Shown in pieces: positions 25,126 to 34,732 of a stretch of 64,000 bases of DNA. The DNA comes from Chryseolinea lacunae (lineage in GTDB: Bacteria > Bacteroidota > Bacteroidia > Cytophagales > Cyclobacteriaceae), in the NCBI RefSeq assembly GCF_016735595.1, contig NZ_JAERRB010000001.1, positions 930,001-994,000 of the forward strand, given 5' to 3'. Position numbers and translations under genes: made by a program. The notes under the pieces are model-generated. The model was not told the origin of the DNA and ran no database searches. It worked only from the letters and a program-made list of their open reading frames with translations. Position 1 is the stretch's first letter, and each line of letters begins with the position of its first letter.

Positions 25126-26360
25126 TAGGCCAGCAAAGTACGGCAATACTTCATGATCTTTTCGGTAGCCCCCAGGTTTTCCTCCACATAGAGCTTGGTG
25201 ACGGCGCACGCCAGCAAAAAGCTCTCGGGCGAGTTCAGCAATTCATACTTGGCTTTCAGGTCGGTATAGTCGCGCACTTCGAAGGCGCCCCCCAGGTTGA
25301 TGAGGTCCACCGCCTCCTGGTATTTCTCGTAGTCTTTGTTTCCAAAAAAAATAGGCACACCATAACACGCCGCTTCCAGGATGTTGTGAAGTCCTTTGCC
25401 AAACGCTCCCCCCACAAAGGCAAACTCGCCATAGCGATAGAGCCGCGACAGCATGCCGATGTTGTCGATGATGAGCACCTGGTAATCTTCCAGCGTCTTG
25501 CCCTGCGCCTGCGAATAGCGAACCGACTTCACCTGCAACGCACCCTCCATGGTGGCGATGAACGGCTCGGTGATTTCATGTGGCGCGATGATGAACTTCA
25601 CGTTGTTTTCGTTTATCAACGGTGCCAGCACATCAAAGTCTTCGGGCCAGCAGCTTCCCACCACAACGGTTTTTTGGTCGTTCTTGAACTGGCGCGCCAC
25701 GGCAATGTCGTCGCCTTGTTTCACAATGTCGAACACCCGGTCGAAACGCGTGTCGCCCACCACCGAGCAGGTGTTGATGCCGATGGATTTCAGCAGGCGA
25801 AGCGATGCATCGTTTTGCACAAAAAACCACGAGAAGTTCTTCAGAATGTTCTTGTAGAAACCGCCGTAGGGCTTGAAGAAAAGCTGGTCTTCGCGAAAGA
25901 TAGACGACACGGAAAGCAACGGTATGTTTCGGTTTTTCAACGTGCGGGCATAGTGATGCCAGAACTCATACTTCACAAAAATGGCCATCACAGGCTTCAC
26001 GATGTCGACAAATTGCCGGGCATGGGCGGCGCTATCCCACGGCAGGTAGCAAACATGATCGGCCAGTTCATAATGTTTCCGAACTTCATAGCCCGAAGGC
26101 GAAAAGAACGTGAGCAGGATGTTGACGCGGGGGTATTCTTTCTTCAACGCCTCGATGATGGGACGCCCCTGCTCAAACTCGCCCAGCGACGCGCAATGCA
26201 CCCACACCACCGGCGCCGTGTTGGACCCGTAGCGGGACTGAAGTATTGAAAAGACATCTTTCCTTCCGGTTACAAATGCATTGGCTTTATTATGAACAAG
26301 GGCCGCCACACGATAGGTCGCGCGCATGCACAAGAGCAGGAGATTGTAGAAGACGATCAT
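25125..26360 (-). CDS. waaA: Kdo transferase (3-deoxy-D-manno-octulosonic-acid transferase)
   Basis: 411 residues from ATG 26360; a GTG at 26402 would add 14 residues. An N-terminal membrane anchor (MIVFYNLLLLCM) precedes a GT30/GT-B fold: VWVHCASLGEFEQGRPII holds the catalytic Glu region, ILLTFFSPSGYEVRKHY and FVKYEFWHHY follow, and the C-terminal donor domain shows FVGGAFGKGLHNILEAACYG. It transfers Kdo, or here possibly 8-amino-Kdo, to lipid A precursor. The kdn/kds genes for the sugar lie 20 kb downstream. Confidence 0.94.
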   Translation of the reverse strand: MIVFYNLLLLCMRATYRVAALVHNKANAFVTGRKDVFSILQSRYGSNTAPVVWVHCASLGEFEQGRPIIEALKKEYPRVNILLTFFSPSGYEVRKHYELADHVCYLPWDSAAHARQFVDIVKPVMAIFVKYEFWHHYARTLKNRNIPLLSVSSIFREDQLFFKPYGGFYKNILKNFSWFFVQNDASLRLLKSIGINTCSVVGDTRFDRVFDIVKQGDDIAVARQFKNDQKTVVVGSCWPEDFDVLAPLINENNVKFIIAPHEITEPFIATMEGALQVKSVRYSQAQGKTLEDYQVLIIDNIGMLSRLYRYGEFAFVGGAFGKGLHNILEAACYGVPIFFGNKDYEKYQEAVDLINLGGAFEVRDYTDLKAKYELLNSPESFLLACAVTKLYVEENLGATEKIMKYCRTLLA

Positions 26361-26479
26361 GCAAGCGTAAAAATAGACAACTTGACGTGAACCACAGAAC
26401 ACCTCATTTTTAATTTGAAGACGCCCACCTGCGGGTAACTAATAAATTTTTACTTTTAGGATTAAAAAACACCTCAAAC

Positions 26480-27502
26480 ATGATGCGATCACTACTCCAA
26501 AAGCTTTCCATCCTCCTTCTCATCACACTTCCCTTTGCAGGCCACGCACAAACCGAGAGCGACATTGGCAAGTTTCTCAACGCCGGCGCCGACGACGCGG
26601 GCAAACTGATGAACGCCTACCTCACCCCCATGATTGAAGGCACATCCTATGGATTCAACGGTGGCTGGTTCACCACGGCAAAGGCACACAAAACACTCGG
26701 CTTCGACATCGGCGTTTCCATGAATGCCGTCTTTATCCCCTCCTCCAAAAACACCTTTCGCCCCGACGAGCTGGGCCTGTCGCAAACGCGGCTCATATCG
26801 CCCCTCGACGGCAACGCGCCCACCATTGTGGGACCCAAAACAGCCACAACCTACGTCAGCGATTTTGGCGGCGGGTCAACCGCCAGGTTCTCCGGTCCCG
26901 AAGGCCTGGACTTCAAAGAGAATTTCAAGATCAGCGGCGTGCTGGCTCCCACCGTTCAGGTTGGGGTGGGCATCTATAAAAATACAGACCTGAAAATCCG
27001 GTGGATGCCCGAAGTGAAAGCGGGTGTCACCAAAGTGAAGTATCTTGGCTTCGGTGTTTTGCACGATGTGAAACAACACATCCCCGGCATCAAACACCTG
27101 CCCTTCGACCTGTCCGTGTTGGTAGGCTACACAAACATCAAAGGCACCACAAACCTCGCGGGCTATGTGCCGTCGGGCGATGCCAGCCGCGCACAGCAAA
27201 TCGAATACACCATGAACGCCTGGCTCATGCAGGCACTCATTTCCAAGAAACTTGCCATGGTAACATTCTATGGTGGTTTCGGCTACAACGCCGTGAAGAC
27301 AAAAGCCAACGTGACGGGCTCCTATGTATTTGAGGCTTCCGCTCCGGCCGTCAGCGATCCCATTGCCATGTCCTTCAAAAACAACGGCCTGCGTGCCACC
27401 GCCGGCATGCGCCTCAACCTGGGCCCGATCTATATTTCGGGCGACTATTCATTGCAGTCCTACAACCTGCTGACCGTAGGTTTGGGTGTGACCCTCCGCT
27501 AA
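26480..27502 (+). CDS. Outer membrane beta-barrel-type protein (DUF6588-like)
   Basis: 340 residues, signal peptide ending GHAQ (about residue 24). The mature part has alternating amphipathic strands (SYGFNGGWFTTAKAHKTLGF, APTVQVGVGIYKNTDLKIRW, RATAGMRLNLGPIYISGDYS) and ends in an aromatic/hydrophobic strand YNLLTVGLGVTLR, as in outer membrane barrels. The pattern matches a family known mainly from Bacteroidota (DUF6588). Function is unknown. Confidence 0.75.
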   Translation: MMRSLLQKLSILLLITLPFAGHAQTESDIGKFLNAGADDAGKLMNAYLTPMIEGTSYGFNGGWFTTAKAHKTLGFDIGVSMNAVFIPSSKNTFRPDELGLSQTRLISPLDGNAPTIVGPKTATTYVSDFGGGSTARFSGPEGLDFKENFKISGVLAPTVQVGVGIYKNTDLKIRWMPEVKAGVTKVKYLGFGVLHDVKQHIPGIKHLPFDLSVLVGYTNIKGTTNLAGYVPSGDASRAQQIEYTMNAWLMQALISKKLAMVTFYGGFGYNAVKTKANVTGSYVFEASAPAVSDPIAMSFKNNGLRATAGMRLNLGPIYISGDYSLQSYNLLTVGLGVTLR

Positions 27503-27511
27503 GCAACAACC

Positions 27512-28285
27512 TTATTTTCCGGTATAGAGAGGCTTTCGTTTTTCAACGAAAGCCTTCATGCCTTCCTTCTGATCGGCCGACGCAAACGTGAGGTAAAAGT
27601 TCTTGCGCTCAAAAGCCAATCCTTCGTCCAGCAACGTTTCGAACGACCGGTTCACGGCCTCCTTGGCAAGCTGCACAGCAATGGGCGACATGCGGGCAAT
27701 TTCCGTGGCGAGAGCCACCGCTTCCTGCAGATACATTTCGATGGGAACAATCTTCGTGATGAGGCCATGGGCCAGGGCTTCCGTGGCCGGCATGAAACGT
27801 CCGGTCAAAATCAACTCCATGGCTTTGGCTTTGCCCAACGCCTTGGTTAGACGCTGTGTGCCACCGGCACCGGGCAACGTGCCGATCTTGATTTCGGGTT
27901 GACCAAACGTGGCGGTTTCAGAGGCAATAATCATGTCGCATGTCATGGCAAACTCACAGCCACCTCCCAACGCAAAACCCGACACGGCCGCAATCACGGG
28001 CTTCTTGGTTTTCCGGATCTGGTCCCACGTGCTGAACTGGTCAATAAGCAACATGTCTATCGCCGACATATCGGCCATTTGTTTGATGTCGGCGCCGGCG
28101 GCAAAGGCCTGGTCGTTGCCGGTGATGATGATAACGCGCACGGCGGCGTTGCCGTCGAGCTGCTTCAGGGCATCGCGCACTTCTTCCATCAATTGCCGGT
28201 TCAGGGCGTTCAGTTCTTTCGGACGGTTCAGTTGAATGAGGGCTACGGCGGGAGCATATTGCTCGGTCACAAGGATGAATTCCAT
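27512..28285 (-). CDS. Enoyl-CoA hydratase/isomerase family protein
   Basis: 257 residues, full crotonase length. The oxyanion hole is formed by FAAGADIKQM and GFALGGGCEFAMTCDMI, and both catalytic glutamates of short-chain enoyl-CoA hydratases are present (GGGCEFAM and FGQPEIKIGTLPGAGGTQRL). It should hydrate short 2-enoyl-CoA in beta-oxidation or amino acid breakdown. No other beta-oxidation genes are close by. Confidence 0.93.
   Translation of the reverse strand: MEFILVTEQYAPAVALIQLNRPKELNALNRQLMEEVRDALKQLDGNAAVRVIIITGNDQAFAAGADIKQMADMSAIDMLLIDQFSTWDQIRKTKKPVIAAVSGFALGGGCEFAMTCDMIIASETATFGQPEIKIGTLPGAGGTQRLTKALGKAKAMELILTGRFMPATEALAHGLITKIVPIEMYLQEAVALATEIARMSPIAVQLAKEAVNRSFETLLDEGLAFERKNFYLTFASADQKEGMKAFVEKRKPLYTGK
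27530..27555. terminator. Perfect hairpin inside the 3' end of the crotonase gene
   Basis: AGGCTTTCGTT (27530-27540) and its exact complement (27545-27555) enclose a TTTC loop. It encodes the conserved AFVEKRKP end of the crotonase and lies 28 bases past the stop of the convergent outer membrane protein gene, so it could end that transcript. It may also be a by-product of codon choice. Confidence 0.4.
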
Positions 28286-28336
28286 AGGGCGGCGGTGTTT
28301 GGAAACAAAGCTAAAAAGAATCGCGCCTATAAAATA

Positions 28337-28369
28337 GAAAAGCCACCTCCTGAGCGAGAGGGGCTTTTC
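28337..28369. terminator. Hairpin in a divergent intergenic region
   Basis: GAAAAGCC (28337-28344) pairs with GGCTTTTC (28362-28369), extended by CCTC/GAGG past one bulged base. On the minus strand it is followed by CTATTTTAT. It sits between the divergent crotonase and phosphatase genes, where a terminator is unexpected; the 215-base gap holds no recognisable gene. Confidence 0.4.
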
Positions 28370-28500
28370 AAATCAAAAGGTAACTTATAAAAGTATACTA
28401 ATGCAGGGATTAATATCGCGAACGCTTCCATCGTAACCGCGCAGGTATTTATTTTGGGAGGAGTTTACTAAAAAAGCAGTTTTTCTGCCGTTTTCGCCCT

Positions 28501-28983
28501 ATGACTAAAGTAAAAGTTCTTTTTGTGTGCCTGGGAAATATTTGCCGCTCGCCCCTGGCGGAAGCCATTTTCAAGGACAAGATCAAACGCCGCAACCTCG
28601 ATCACCTGTTTGTGGTAGACTCGTGCGGCACGGCCAACTATCACGTGGGCGACACACCCGACCCGCGCACCATCGCCAACGCAAAAAAGAACGGCGTCGA
28701 AATCGACCACCTGGGGCGGCAGTTTGGAACGCGCGACTTCAAAGACTTCGATCACATTCTGGTGATGGACAGCAGCAACCACAGCAACGTGATGCGCCTG
28801 CTTGGCGACCCGGCCCACGCCGGCAAGGTGGCCATGATGCGCAACTTCGACCCTACAGGTTTTGGCCACGATGTGCCCGATCCCTACTATGGCCAGGAGC
28901 GCCACTTCCAGGAAGTGTTCGACATCCTCGACCGCTCTACCGAAAACTTTTTAGATCACCTGGAGAAAGAACTGAAACGCTAA
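28501..28983 (+). CDS. Low molecular weight protein-tyrosine phosphatase
   Basis: 160 residues. The P-loop is VCLGNICRSPLAEAIF with nucleophile C10 and R16, and the general acid loop is VPDPYYGQERHF near residue 124-135. This is the typical two-part active site of arsenate reductase-like LMW-PTPs acting on phosphotyrosine proteins, sometimes linked to polysaccharide export. It overlaps the convergent DUF4202 gene by four bases. Confidence 0.95.
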   Translation: MTKVKVLFVCLGNICRSPLAEAIFKDKIKRRNLDHLFVVDSCGTANYHVGDTPDPRTIANAKKNGVEIDHLGRQFGTRDFKDFDHILVMDSSNHSNVMRLLGDPAHAGKVAMMRNFDPTGFGHDVPDPYYGQERHFQEVFDILDRSTENFLDHLEKELKR

Positions 28984-29582
28984 GGTTTCTCGGTGACAGC
29001 ACGGCCAATGAGCGCGCTGATCTTTTCAGACACGGCAATCTTGCCCGCGTCTTCAATGGCCTTGCCCGACATTTTCTTTAGCGTCTTGCGGAGAATATCC
29101 ACCACTTTGTCGTCGTCGTGGCGGGCGGCAAAGTCTTCGAGATAATATTCTATAAACACCAGGCAGATCACGTCTTCCAGCACTTGCGTGTCGGGGTGAT
29201 GTTGCAGCAGTTCTTTTTTCAAGAGGAGGAACTTCACTTTCTCTATGGTGTCCGTGTCATAGCCACACCTCGTCAACACCTCTTCCGCGATTTTGGCGTG
29301 ATGCGCCTTCAGGCTGTTGCGCCATTGCAGGTAGCCTTTGCGATCCATCGGGTAGGTGTTCCGTGGTATTTCCCATCGGCCAATGTGCTGGCAGCGTGCG
29401 GCAAGCTTCATATACTCCGGCCCCAAGGGCAGAAAGCGCTTGAGCCGTTCGCTCATGCGTTGAGCATACAGCAGTTCTTTGGGAAGGCTCTCGCCGTTCC
29501 ATTCTTCCAGGTGAGGGTCGTTCTGGTTATAGGCATCAAACATAACGATGGCTTTGTCGAAACGTTCGGAAGTGAAGGCCAT
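28980..29582 (-). CDS. DUF4202 family protein
   Basis: 200 residues from ATG 29582, which gives the family start MAFTSERFDKAIVMFDAYNQ; the longer frame adds 47 unlikely residues. Conserved patches are AARCQHIGRWEIPRNTYP and MDRKGYLQWRNSLKAHHAKI, rich in His and Arg, and VICLVFIEYYLEDFAARHDD, which suggests an HD-like metal site. DUF4202 is uncharacterised. The 220 bases upstream of its start hold no gene I can support. Confidence 0.82.
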   Translation of the reverse strand: MAFTSERFDKAIVMFDAYNQNDPHLEEWNGESLPKELLYAQRMSERLKRFLPLGPEYMKLAARCQHIGRWEIPRNTYPMDRKGYLQWRNSLKAHHAKIAEEVLTRCGYDTDTIEKVKFLLLKKELLQHHPDTQVLEDVICLVFIEYYLEDFAARHDDDKVVDILRKTLKKMSGKAIEDAGKIAVSEKISALIGRAVTEKP

Positions 29583-29804
29583 AGCGTGAAATTTTTGCCA
29601 CAAGGTAAGGCATTTCACCGACATGCCGATTGGGAAGCATGGTCCACCGATGTGTTCGCCGACGCCAACAGGTTTCGGTGAACCGGCAGACGATTTTTTC
29701 ACCGACGCCAATCCGCTGTTCACCTACCGGCCACCGGCCCCGGCCTTTTAGCGATGGCCCTGCAGCCAAAAGGTGCCGTTATTTGAATCATAATCAAACA
29801 CAAC

Positions 29805-30605
29805 ATGGAAACAATCGATAAAAATACAGGCACTCCAGGCAACACCACCCCTACCCCTCCTTCACAAGATTGGGAAAGCGGCAACAACCGTGGACGCATA
29901 GCAGGCGGCATCTTTGTGGTAGGCGTAGGCAGCGTGTTGCTGGCGCGCCAACTGGGTGCAGACATTCCCGAGTGGGTATTTTCATGGCCCATGATCCCCA
30001 TTGTGATCGGTCTTTTTGTGGGCATCAAACATTCGTTCCGTCAAATGGGCTGGCTCATACCCGTGGCTATCGGCACGTTCTTTCTGATGAAAGACTTCAT
30101 AGGCTTCGACCTGTTGCCCTTCTGGCCCGTCATCATCATCATCGTCGGTCTGGCCATCATGATCAAACCCCGGCGCAACCGCCACTGGCGCCATGCCCGG
30201 CACGAAGAGCGTTGGAAGCGCCGCTGGGAGAGTCACCATAGCTCCAACACCACCAGCGACGGCGACCACATAAGCTCGGTATCTATTTTTGGAGGAACAA
30301 AAAAAAACGTGATCAGCAAAGACTTTAAAGGTGGCGAAACGGTGTGTCTGTTCGGCGGTCTTGAATTGAACATGATCCAGGCCGACGTGACCAACCGCGT
30401 GAAACTGGATGTGGTGCAACTCTTTGGTGCCACCAAAATTGTGGTGCCCGCACACTGGAAAATAGTATCAGACGACCTGGTGACCGTGTTCGGCTCCATT
30501 GAAGATAAACGTGTGTTTCAACCCGGCATGGTGTATGACGATGCCAAAGTCCTCGTGCTCGAAGGTACCTGTGTCTTCGGGGGAATAGAACTGAGAAGTT
30601 ACTAG
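29805..30605 (+). CDS. LiaF-like membrane protein
   Basis: 266 residues. The N-terminal half holds about four short hydrophobic helices (IAGGIFVVGVGSVLLARQLG, WPMIPIVIGLFVGI, LIPVAIGTFFLMKDF, FWPVIIIIVGLAIM), a DUF5668-like unit. After a His/Arg-rich linker comes a beta-helical C-terminal domain (VSIFGGTKKNVISKDFKGG, TVCLFGGLELNMIQADV, VFGSIEDKR) like LiaF of Gram-positive cell envelope stress systems. A LytS/LytTR two-component pair begins 400 bases downstream, which fits an envelope-response group. Confidence 0.85.
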   Translation: METIDKNTGTPGNTTPTPPSQDWESGNNRGRIAGGIFVVGVGSVLLARQLGADIPEWVFSWPMIPIVIGLFVGIKHSFRQMGWLIPVAIGTFFLMKDFIGFDLLPFWPVIIIIVGLAIMIKPRRNRHWRHARHEERWKRRWESHHSSNTTSDGDHISSVSIFGGTKKNVISKDFKGGETVCLFGGLELNMIQADVTNRVKLDVVQLFGATKIVVPAHWKIVSDDLVTVFGSIEDKRVFQPGMVYDDAKVLVLEGTCVFGGIELRSY

Positions 30606-30648
30606 TAGTAGTATGCAAATTATTATCATCATCCTTCAAGCAATCCTT

Positions 30649-30993
30649 ATGAACTGGTATATCACAAAAATCGTATTCAGCATCTCTGCCGAGCAAAGCG
30701 CCAAGGCACAATTCGACGAACAACTCCGGCTGGTGGCCGCCGAATCGAAAGAAGAAGCGTTTCTGAAAGCGCGCGTGATCGGGCTTCACGAAGAAGACAC
30801 GTTCTATAACGACAACATGAAAAAAGTGAAGTGGGAATTCATCAACGTGTCGGAAGTGGTGGCCCTCAAAAACCTGGAAGACGGTGCGGAAGTATATTCC
30901 CGCATCCACGAAATGGAAGAAGGAACATCGTACATAAATTTTGTACACCAAAAAGCCATCGCGCTTCGTCTCAACGCCATGCCTTTATTCTAA
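30649..30993 (+). CDS. DUF4288 family protein
   Basis: 114 residues from ATG 30649 (MNWYITKIVFSISAEQSAKA); an ATG at 30613 would add 12 hydrophobic residues and is less likely. The sequence FDEQLRLVAAESKEEAFLKA, VIGLHEEDTFYND and KVKWEFINVSEVVAL matches DUF4288, small cytoplasmic proteins of unknown function common in Bacteroidota. It lies between the LiaF-like gene and the sensor kinase in the same direction. Confidence 0.8.
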   Translation: MNWYITKIVFSISAEQSAKAQFDEQLRLVAAESKEEAFLKARVIGLHEEDTFYNDNMKKVKWEFINVSEVVALKNLEDGAEVYSRIHEMEEGTSYINFVHQKAIALRLNAMPLF

Positions 30994-31017
30994 CTTAGGC
31001 GTTCATAACCGGCCCCT

Positions 31018-32061
31018 ATGCAGACGAACCTTACAACCTCAAGAGTAATACTCGCAACCTTTGGCTGGTGCTCGATGCTGGTGCTCTTTGAAACCTATGC
31101 ACTCATGAGCACCTTCTCGTTCGACCTGACGGTTGCCCTGGCCGACTCCGTCAACTTCAACCTGTTGGTGTTCACCGCCGGCTATGTCATGTTCAACACG
31201 TTGAAATTTTATCAGCCTGCCCCCAAAAATGGTTTCTATCTGCTGGTGTGGAGCGTCGCGTTGGCCAGCCTTTGCGCCGTGTTGCACCGCTATGCCATGG
31301 CACACTATTTCTTTCAGGACAACGTTGCCTATCAAGAATATCTAGTAGGATCGCACGTGATCCGCGGATTGTTCGCCTGGCTTTTCATTGCCCTCATCGG
31401 CATGCAAACCTGGATCTGGTTCTACATCCAGGATCAACGCGCCAGCGAAAAGCGCGAACAGGAAACCCTGAAGTTTTCGCGTGAAGCCGAACTCGCTTCG
31501 CTGCGTCAACAACTTCAACCCCATTTTCTTTTCAACAGCCTCAACTCCATCAGCGCCCTGGCCGGTTCCAGACCGGAAGAAGCGCGCAAGATGATTCAAC
31601 AACTCTCCGACTTTCTGCGCGGAACCATCAAAAAAGATGACCAGCAGCTGGTGAGCCTCGAAGAAGAACTCAAACATTTGCAACTATACCTCGACATCGA
31701 GAAGGTGCGCTTCGGTCACCGCCTCAAAACCGAAATCATCAGCAACGAAAACACCGCCACGATGGTGCTACCCGCACTGTTGCTGCAGCCCGTGGTAGAA
31801 AACGCCATCAAGTTTGGCCTCTACGACACCATCGGCGAAATCACGATACGCATCCAGGCCAGATCAACCGACAGGAACCTGATCATCGTCGTAGAAAATC
31901 CATTCGATCCCGAAACATCACACCCCCGGCAAGGCACAGGCTTCGGCCTCAACTCGGTGCAACGCAGGCTCTCCCTGCTCTATGCAAGACAGGATCTTCT
32001 GACAACCCAGGCCGTGGGCACACTCTTCAGAACCGAAATCAAAATTCCCCAACCCGCATGA
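31018..32061 (+). CDS. LytS-type sensor histidine kinase
   Basis: 347 residues. Four transmembrane helices (about 10-32, 40-60, 73-95, 115-135) lead to a His_kinase domain with LRQQLQPHFLFNSLNSISAL (phospho-acceptor His of QPHFLFN) near residue 165 and an HATPase region with LLQPVVENAIKFGLYD (N box) and GTGFGLNSVQRRL (G box). It overlaps the response regulator gene by four bases (ATGA), so they form one two-component system. Confidence 0.93.
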   Translation: MQTNLTTSRVILATFGWCSMLVLFETYALMSTFSFDLTVALADSVNFNLLVFTAGYVMFNTLKFYQPAPKNGFYLLVWSVALASLCAVLHRYAMAHYFFQDNVAYQEYLVGSHVIRGLFAWLFIALIGMQTWIWFYIQDQRASEKREQETLKFSREAELASLRQQLQPHFLFNSLNSISALAGSRPEEARKMIQQLSDFLRGTIKKDDQQLVSLEEELKHLQLYLDIEKVRFGHRLKTEIISNENTATMVLPALLLQPVVENAIKFGLYDTIGEITIRIQARSTDRNLIIVVENPFDPETSHPRQGTGFGLNSVQRRLSLLYARQDLLTTQAVGTLFRTEIKIPQPA

Positions 32062-32801
32062 TCAACGTAATCCTCATCGACGACGAACCGTTGGCCCGCA
32101 GCATCGTGGCCGAATACCTGCGCGACTTCCCCGAGTTTTCGATCGTGCAGGAATGCAACGATGGCTTTGAAGGCGTGAAAGCCATTGGCATCCACAAACC
32201 CGAACTGATTTTCCTCGACATACAAATGCCCAAAATCAACGGCTTCGAAATGCTGGAGCTGCTGGAACAACCTCCGGCCGTGATCTTCACCACAGCGTTC
32301 GACGAATACGCCATCAAAGCATTTGAAGCACATGCCACAGACTATCTGCTGAAGCCGTTCAGCAAAGACCGCTTTGGCAAAGCCATTCAGAAATGGTTGA
32401 GCCAGCGACAGAACACCGAACCAAAAGCCGAAACGTCGGCGCTCATTCATCAGGAAGTGCGCCAGCCCGACGAGCGCAACCGCGTGGTGGTGAAAGAAGG
32501 CAGCAACATCCGAATCATTCCCGTACACGACATGACATACCTGGAAGCGTATGACGACTACGTGAAGATCTTCACGCAAAAGGAAATGTTCCTGAAAAAG
32601 AAAACCATGAGCTTCTACGAACAAAGCCTTGACCCGGCCCAGTTCGTGCGCGTGCACCGGTCCTACATTGTGGCCGTCTCACAGATCACCCGCATCGAGC
32701 CGCTCGAAAAAGATACACACCTCGCGTTATTGAAAACAGGTGCCAAAATTCCATTGAGCAAAACGGGCTATGCCAAATTGAAAAGTGTGCTGGGACTATA
32801 G
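32058..32801 (+). CDS. LytTR response regulator
   Basis: 247 residues. The receiver domain shows VILIDDEPLARSIVAEYL, phospho-acceptor Asp in LIFLDIQMPKINGFEML, TTAFDEY and LLKPFSKDRF. A LytTR DNA-binding domain occupies about 140-245 (DMTYLEAYDDYVKIFTQKE, FVRVHRSYIVAVSQITRIE). Regulated by phosphotransfer from the upstream kinase. LytTR targets are direct repeats near promoters; I could not find a convincing pair here. Confidence 0.93.
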   Translation: MINVILIDDEPLARSIVAEYLRDFPEFSIVQECNDGFEGVKAIGIHKPELIFLDIQMPKINGFEMLELLEQPPAVIFTTAFDEYAIKAFEAHATDYLLKPFSKDRFGKAIQKWLSQRQNTEPKAETSALIHQEVRQPDERNRVVVKEGSNIRIIPVHDMTYLEAYDDYVKIFTQKEMFLKKKTMSFYEQSLDPAQFVRVHRSYIVAVSQITRIEPLEKDTHLALLKTGAKIPLSKTGYAKLKSVLGL

Positions 32802-32832
32802 GTTATAAAATAATAATAAAAAAAACGTTGGG

Positions 32833-34080
32833 CTAGTGTCCCGTTGCCATCGGTTTGGTGTGGGGCACTCCTTTCAAATTTTTCTTCAGGCTTGCCCGCG
32901 CCAGCACCGACGCCAAAATGGTGAGAACCGCCCCCAAAAACATGGGCGCTCCCGGCAGATAGAGTGTGGCAGGATCCTTTGTGAAATAATGAAAGATGCT
33001 CGACATAAGAATCGGGCCGATAATGGAAGTAACGCTCATCAAACTGGTAAGTGCCCCTTGCAATTCGCCTTGCTCGTTTGCCGGCACTTGTGTCGAAATG
33101 ATGCCTTGTATGGCCGGATTGGCAATGCCACCCATGCAATACACCATCGTGAACGCAAACATCATCCAAGATTGCGTAGCCACGGCAAAGAGCACCAGTC
33201 CCAACGCGCTAAGACCAAGTCCGATATAGATGCTGCGCATGTTGCCGAGCTTGGGAAGTATGATGCGGATCAATCCACCCTGCACAATGCCCACTGCTAA
33301 ACCTACAACGGCGAGAGAAATGCCCACCATGGTTTCATTCCACTTGAATTTTTCTTCGGTATAATAAACCCAGTTGCTTTGCACGGCATGCGCCGAAATA
33401 AAAACCAGCACAAGCGACGCAACCAGTCCCAAAATCACAGGATAACGCTTCAGGTTAAGCAACGAACTGATGGGATTGGCACGCGACCATTCAAACTTGC
33501 GCCGGTTCTCGGGACTGAGTGATTCGGGCAAAATAAAAAATCCATACACACAATTCACCAGGGTAAGTCCCCCCGACACAATGAACGGAACCCGCGAACC
33601 ATAGGGCGCAAGAAACCCGCCCAGCATGGGGCCAATAATAAAGCCCAATCCAAACGCCGCCCCAATCAATCCAAAATTTTGCGCTCTCTTTTCCGGAGGA
33701 CTAACGTCGGCAATATACGCCGCCGCGGTAGTAAAGCTCGCGCCCATCATGCCGGCCACGAGGCGTCCCACAAACAGCCAGCCTATGGAGGGCGCCAACG
33801 CCAGCAGCGCATAGTCCAGGCCAAAGCCCAGCAACGAAAGCAACAACACGGGTCTGCGACCAAAACGGTCGCTTAGTCCGCCCACAATGGGGGCACAAAG
33901 AAATTGCATTGTGGCATACGCCGCCAGAAGCCATCCGCCATACGAAGCCGCCTCGCTCACCGTGCCGCCAATCAATTCCCGGATCAGGGTGGGCGTTACC
34001 GGGATGATGATTCCCAGGCCGATAATATCAATGAGGAGGGTGGCAAAGATGAATCCCAGAGCGGGCCTTCTGCTAGACAT
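32833..34080 (-). CDS. MFS drug/tetracycline-type efflux transporter
   Basis: 415 residues with 12 transmembrane helices. Motif A is [19 protein letters not shown] between helices 2 and 3, and [20 protein letters not shown] in helix 4 to 5 is typical of the TetA/TCR branch of 12-TM exporters. Substrate is probably a drug or metabolite; resistance to tetracycline should not be assumed. It is convergent with the two-component system and stands alone. Confidence 0.87.
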   Translation of the reverse strand: MSSRRPALGFIFATLLIDIIGLGIIIPVTPTLIRELIGGTVSEAASYGGWLLAAYATMQFLCAPIVGGLSDRFGRRPVLLLSLLGFGLDYALLALAPSIGWLFVGRLVAGMMGASFTTAAAYIADVSPPEKRAQNFGLIGAAFGLGFIIGPMLGGFLAPYGSRVPFIVSGGLTLVNCVYGFFILPESLSPENRRKFEWSRANPISSLLNLKRYPVILGLVASLVLVFISAHAVQSNWVYYTEEKFKWNETMVGISLAVVGLAVGIVQGGLIRIILPKLGNMRSIYIGLGLSALGLVLFAVATQSWMMFAFTMVYCMGGIANPAIQGIISTQVPANEQGELQGALTSLMSVTSIIGPILMSSIFHYFTKDPATLYLPGAPMFLGAVLTILASVLARASLKKNLKGVPHTKPMATGH

Positions 34081-34454
34081 AGAACGGTGGTTTTGCCGTC
34101 AAAGTAAGTTGATTTTTCCCAAATCTGCTGTTGCCTATGCCGGGGATGCCGATAATTTAATAAGCTTCTAAATAGGAGGAAAAGTAATACAAGTCCCTTT
34201 CCGTCAAGGTCCGGCATCAACGCCCGTAACCTTTCGTCTATCCGATCGCCCCCGTGCGTTTATCGGCGATCACTGATCAGGTGATCCCTGCACGTACTCG
34301 CCAACCCAATTCCACCCGTTTAGAGAAAGTTTTGTCCTGTAATGGGAAGGACCATAAAACCAAAGCGCGTTTTTGAGGTTTCTGGAGCGTTCGGGCCGGT
34401 GGCACAGGGTTTGGAATATTGCCATCAACAAACCAACGCTAACCGCTTAAAATT
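34081..34454. other. Intergenic region, no gene
   Basis: About 370 bases with no supported ORF. Near the end, TGGCAC (34400-34405) followed five bases later by TTGGA resembles a sigma-54 element but the -12 GC is replaced by GG. Otherwise I see nothing. Confidence 0.4.
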
Positions 34455-34658
34455 ATGAAACCCATTTCCATCATCTTCTTCTTTATCATCATCGCTTCTG
34501 CACTTGTGTTTGCCGGAATCTATATGTTTTCTCCTGAAGTGGTGGAATCTAACCCCGCAGTGTTTGCCGTGGGCCTGGTGTCGATCCTGATTGTATGCAT
34601 GTTTGGTATGATGCACTACATCCCTTCGACTGTAGCTGAGAAAAATCAAAATTACTAA
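34455..34658 (+). CDS. Small two-helix membrane protein
   Basis: 67 residues. Two hydrophobic helices (ISIIFFFIIIASALVFAGIY and FAVGLVSILIVCMFGMMHYI) flank a short polar loop (SPEVVESNP) and the tail is PSTVAEKNQNY. A strong terminator follows, which supports a short monocistronic transcript and thus a real gene. I do not recognise a family. Confidence 0.7.
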   Translation: MKPISIIFFFIIIASALVFAGIYMFSPEVVESNPAVFAVGLVSILIVCMFGMMHYIPSTVAEKNQNY

Positions 34659-34732
34659 TACAAACAAACCTATCCGGTCCATCCTACCGGAGCCGACCGG
34701 AAAAAATATTGTTGTGCGCTTTAATCTACTTG

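Noticed and set aside
29583-29804. Possible gene remnant before the LiaF-like gene
   Set aside because: Short open pieces in several frames but no recognisable domain; probably the leader of the downstream gene.
34400-34415. Sigma-54-like promoter TGGCAC-N5-TTGGA before the small membrane protein gene
   Set aside because: The -12 element lacks the essential GC (GG instead), and no enhancer-binding protein gene is nearby.
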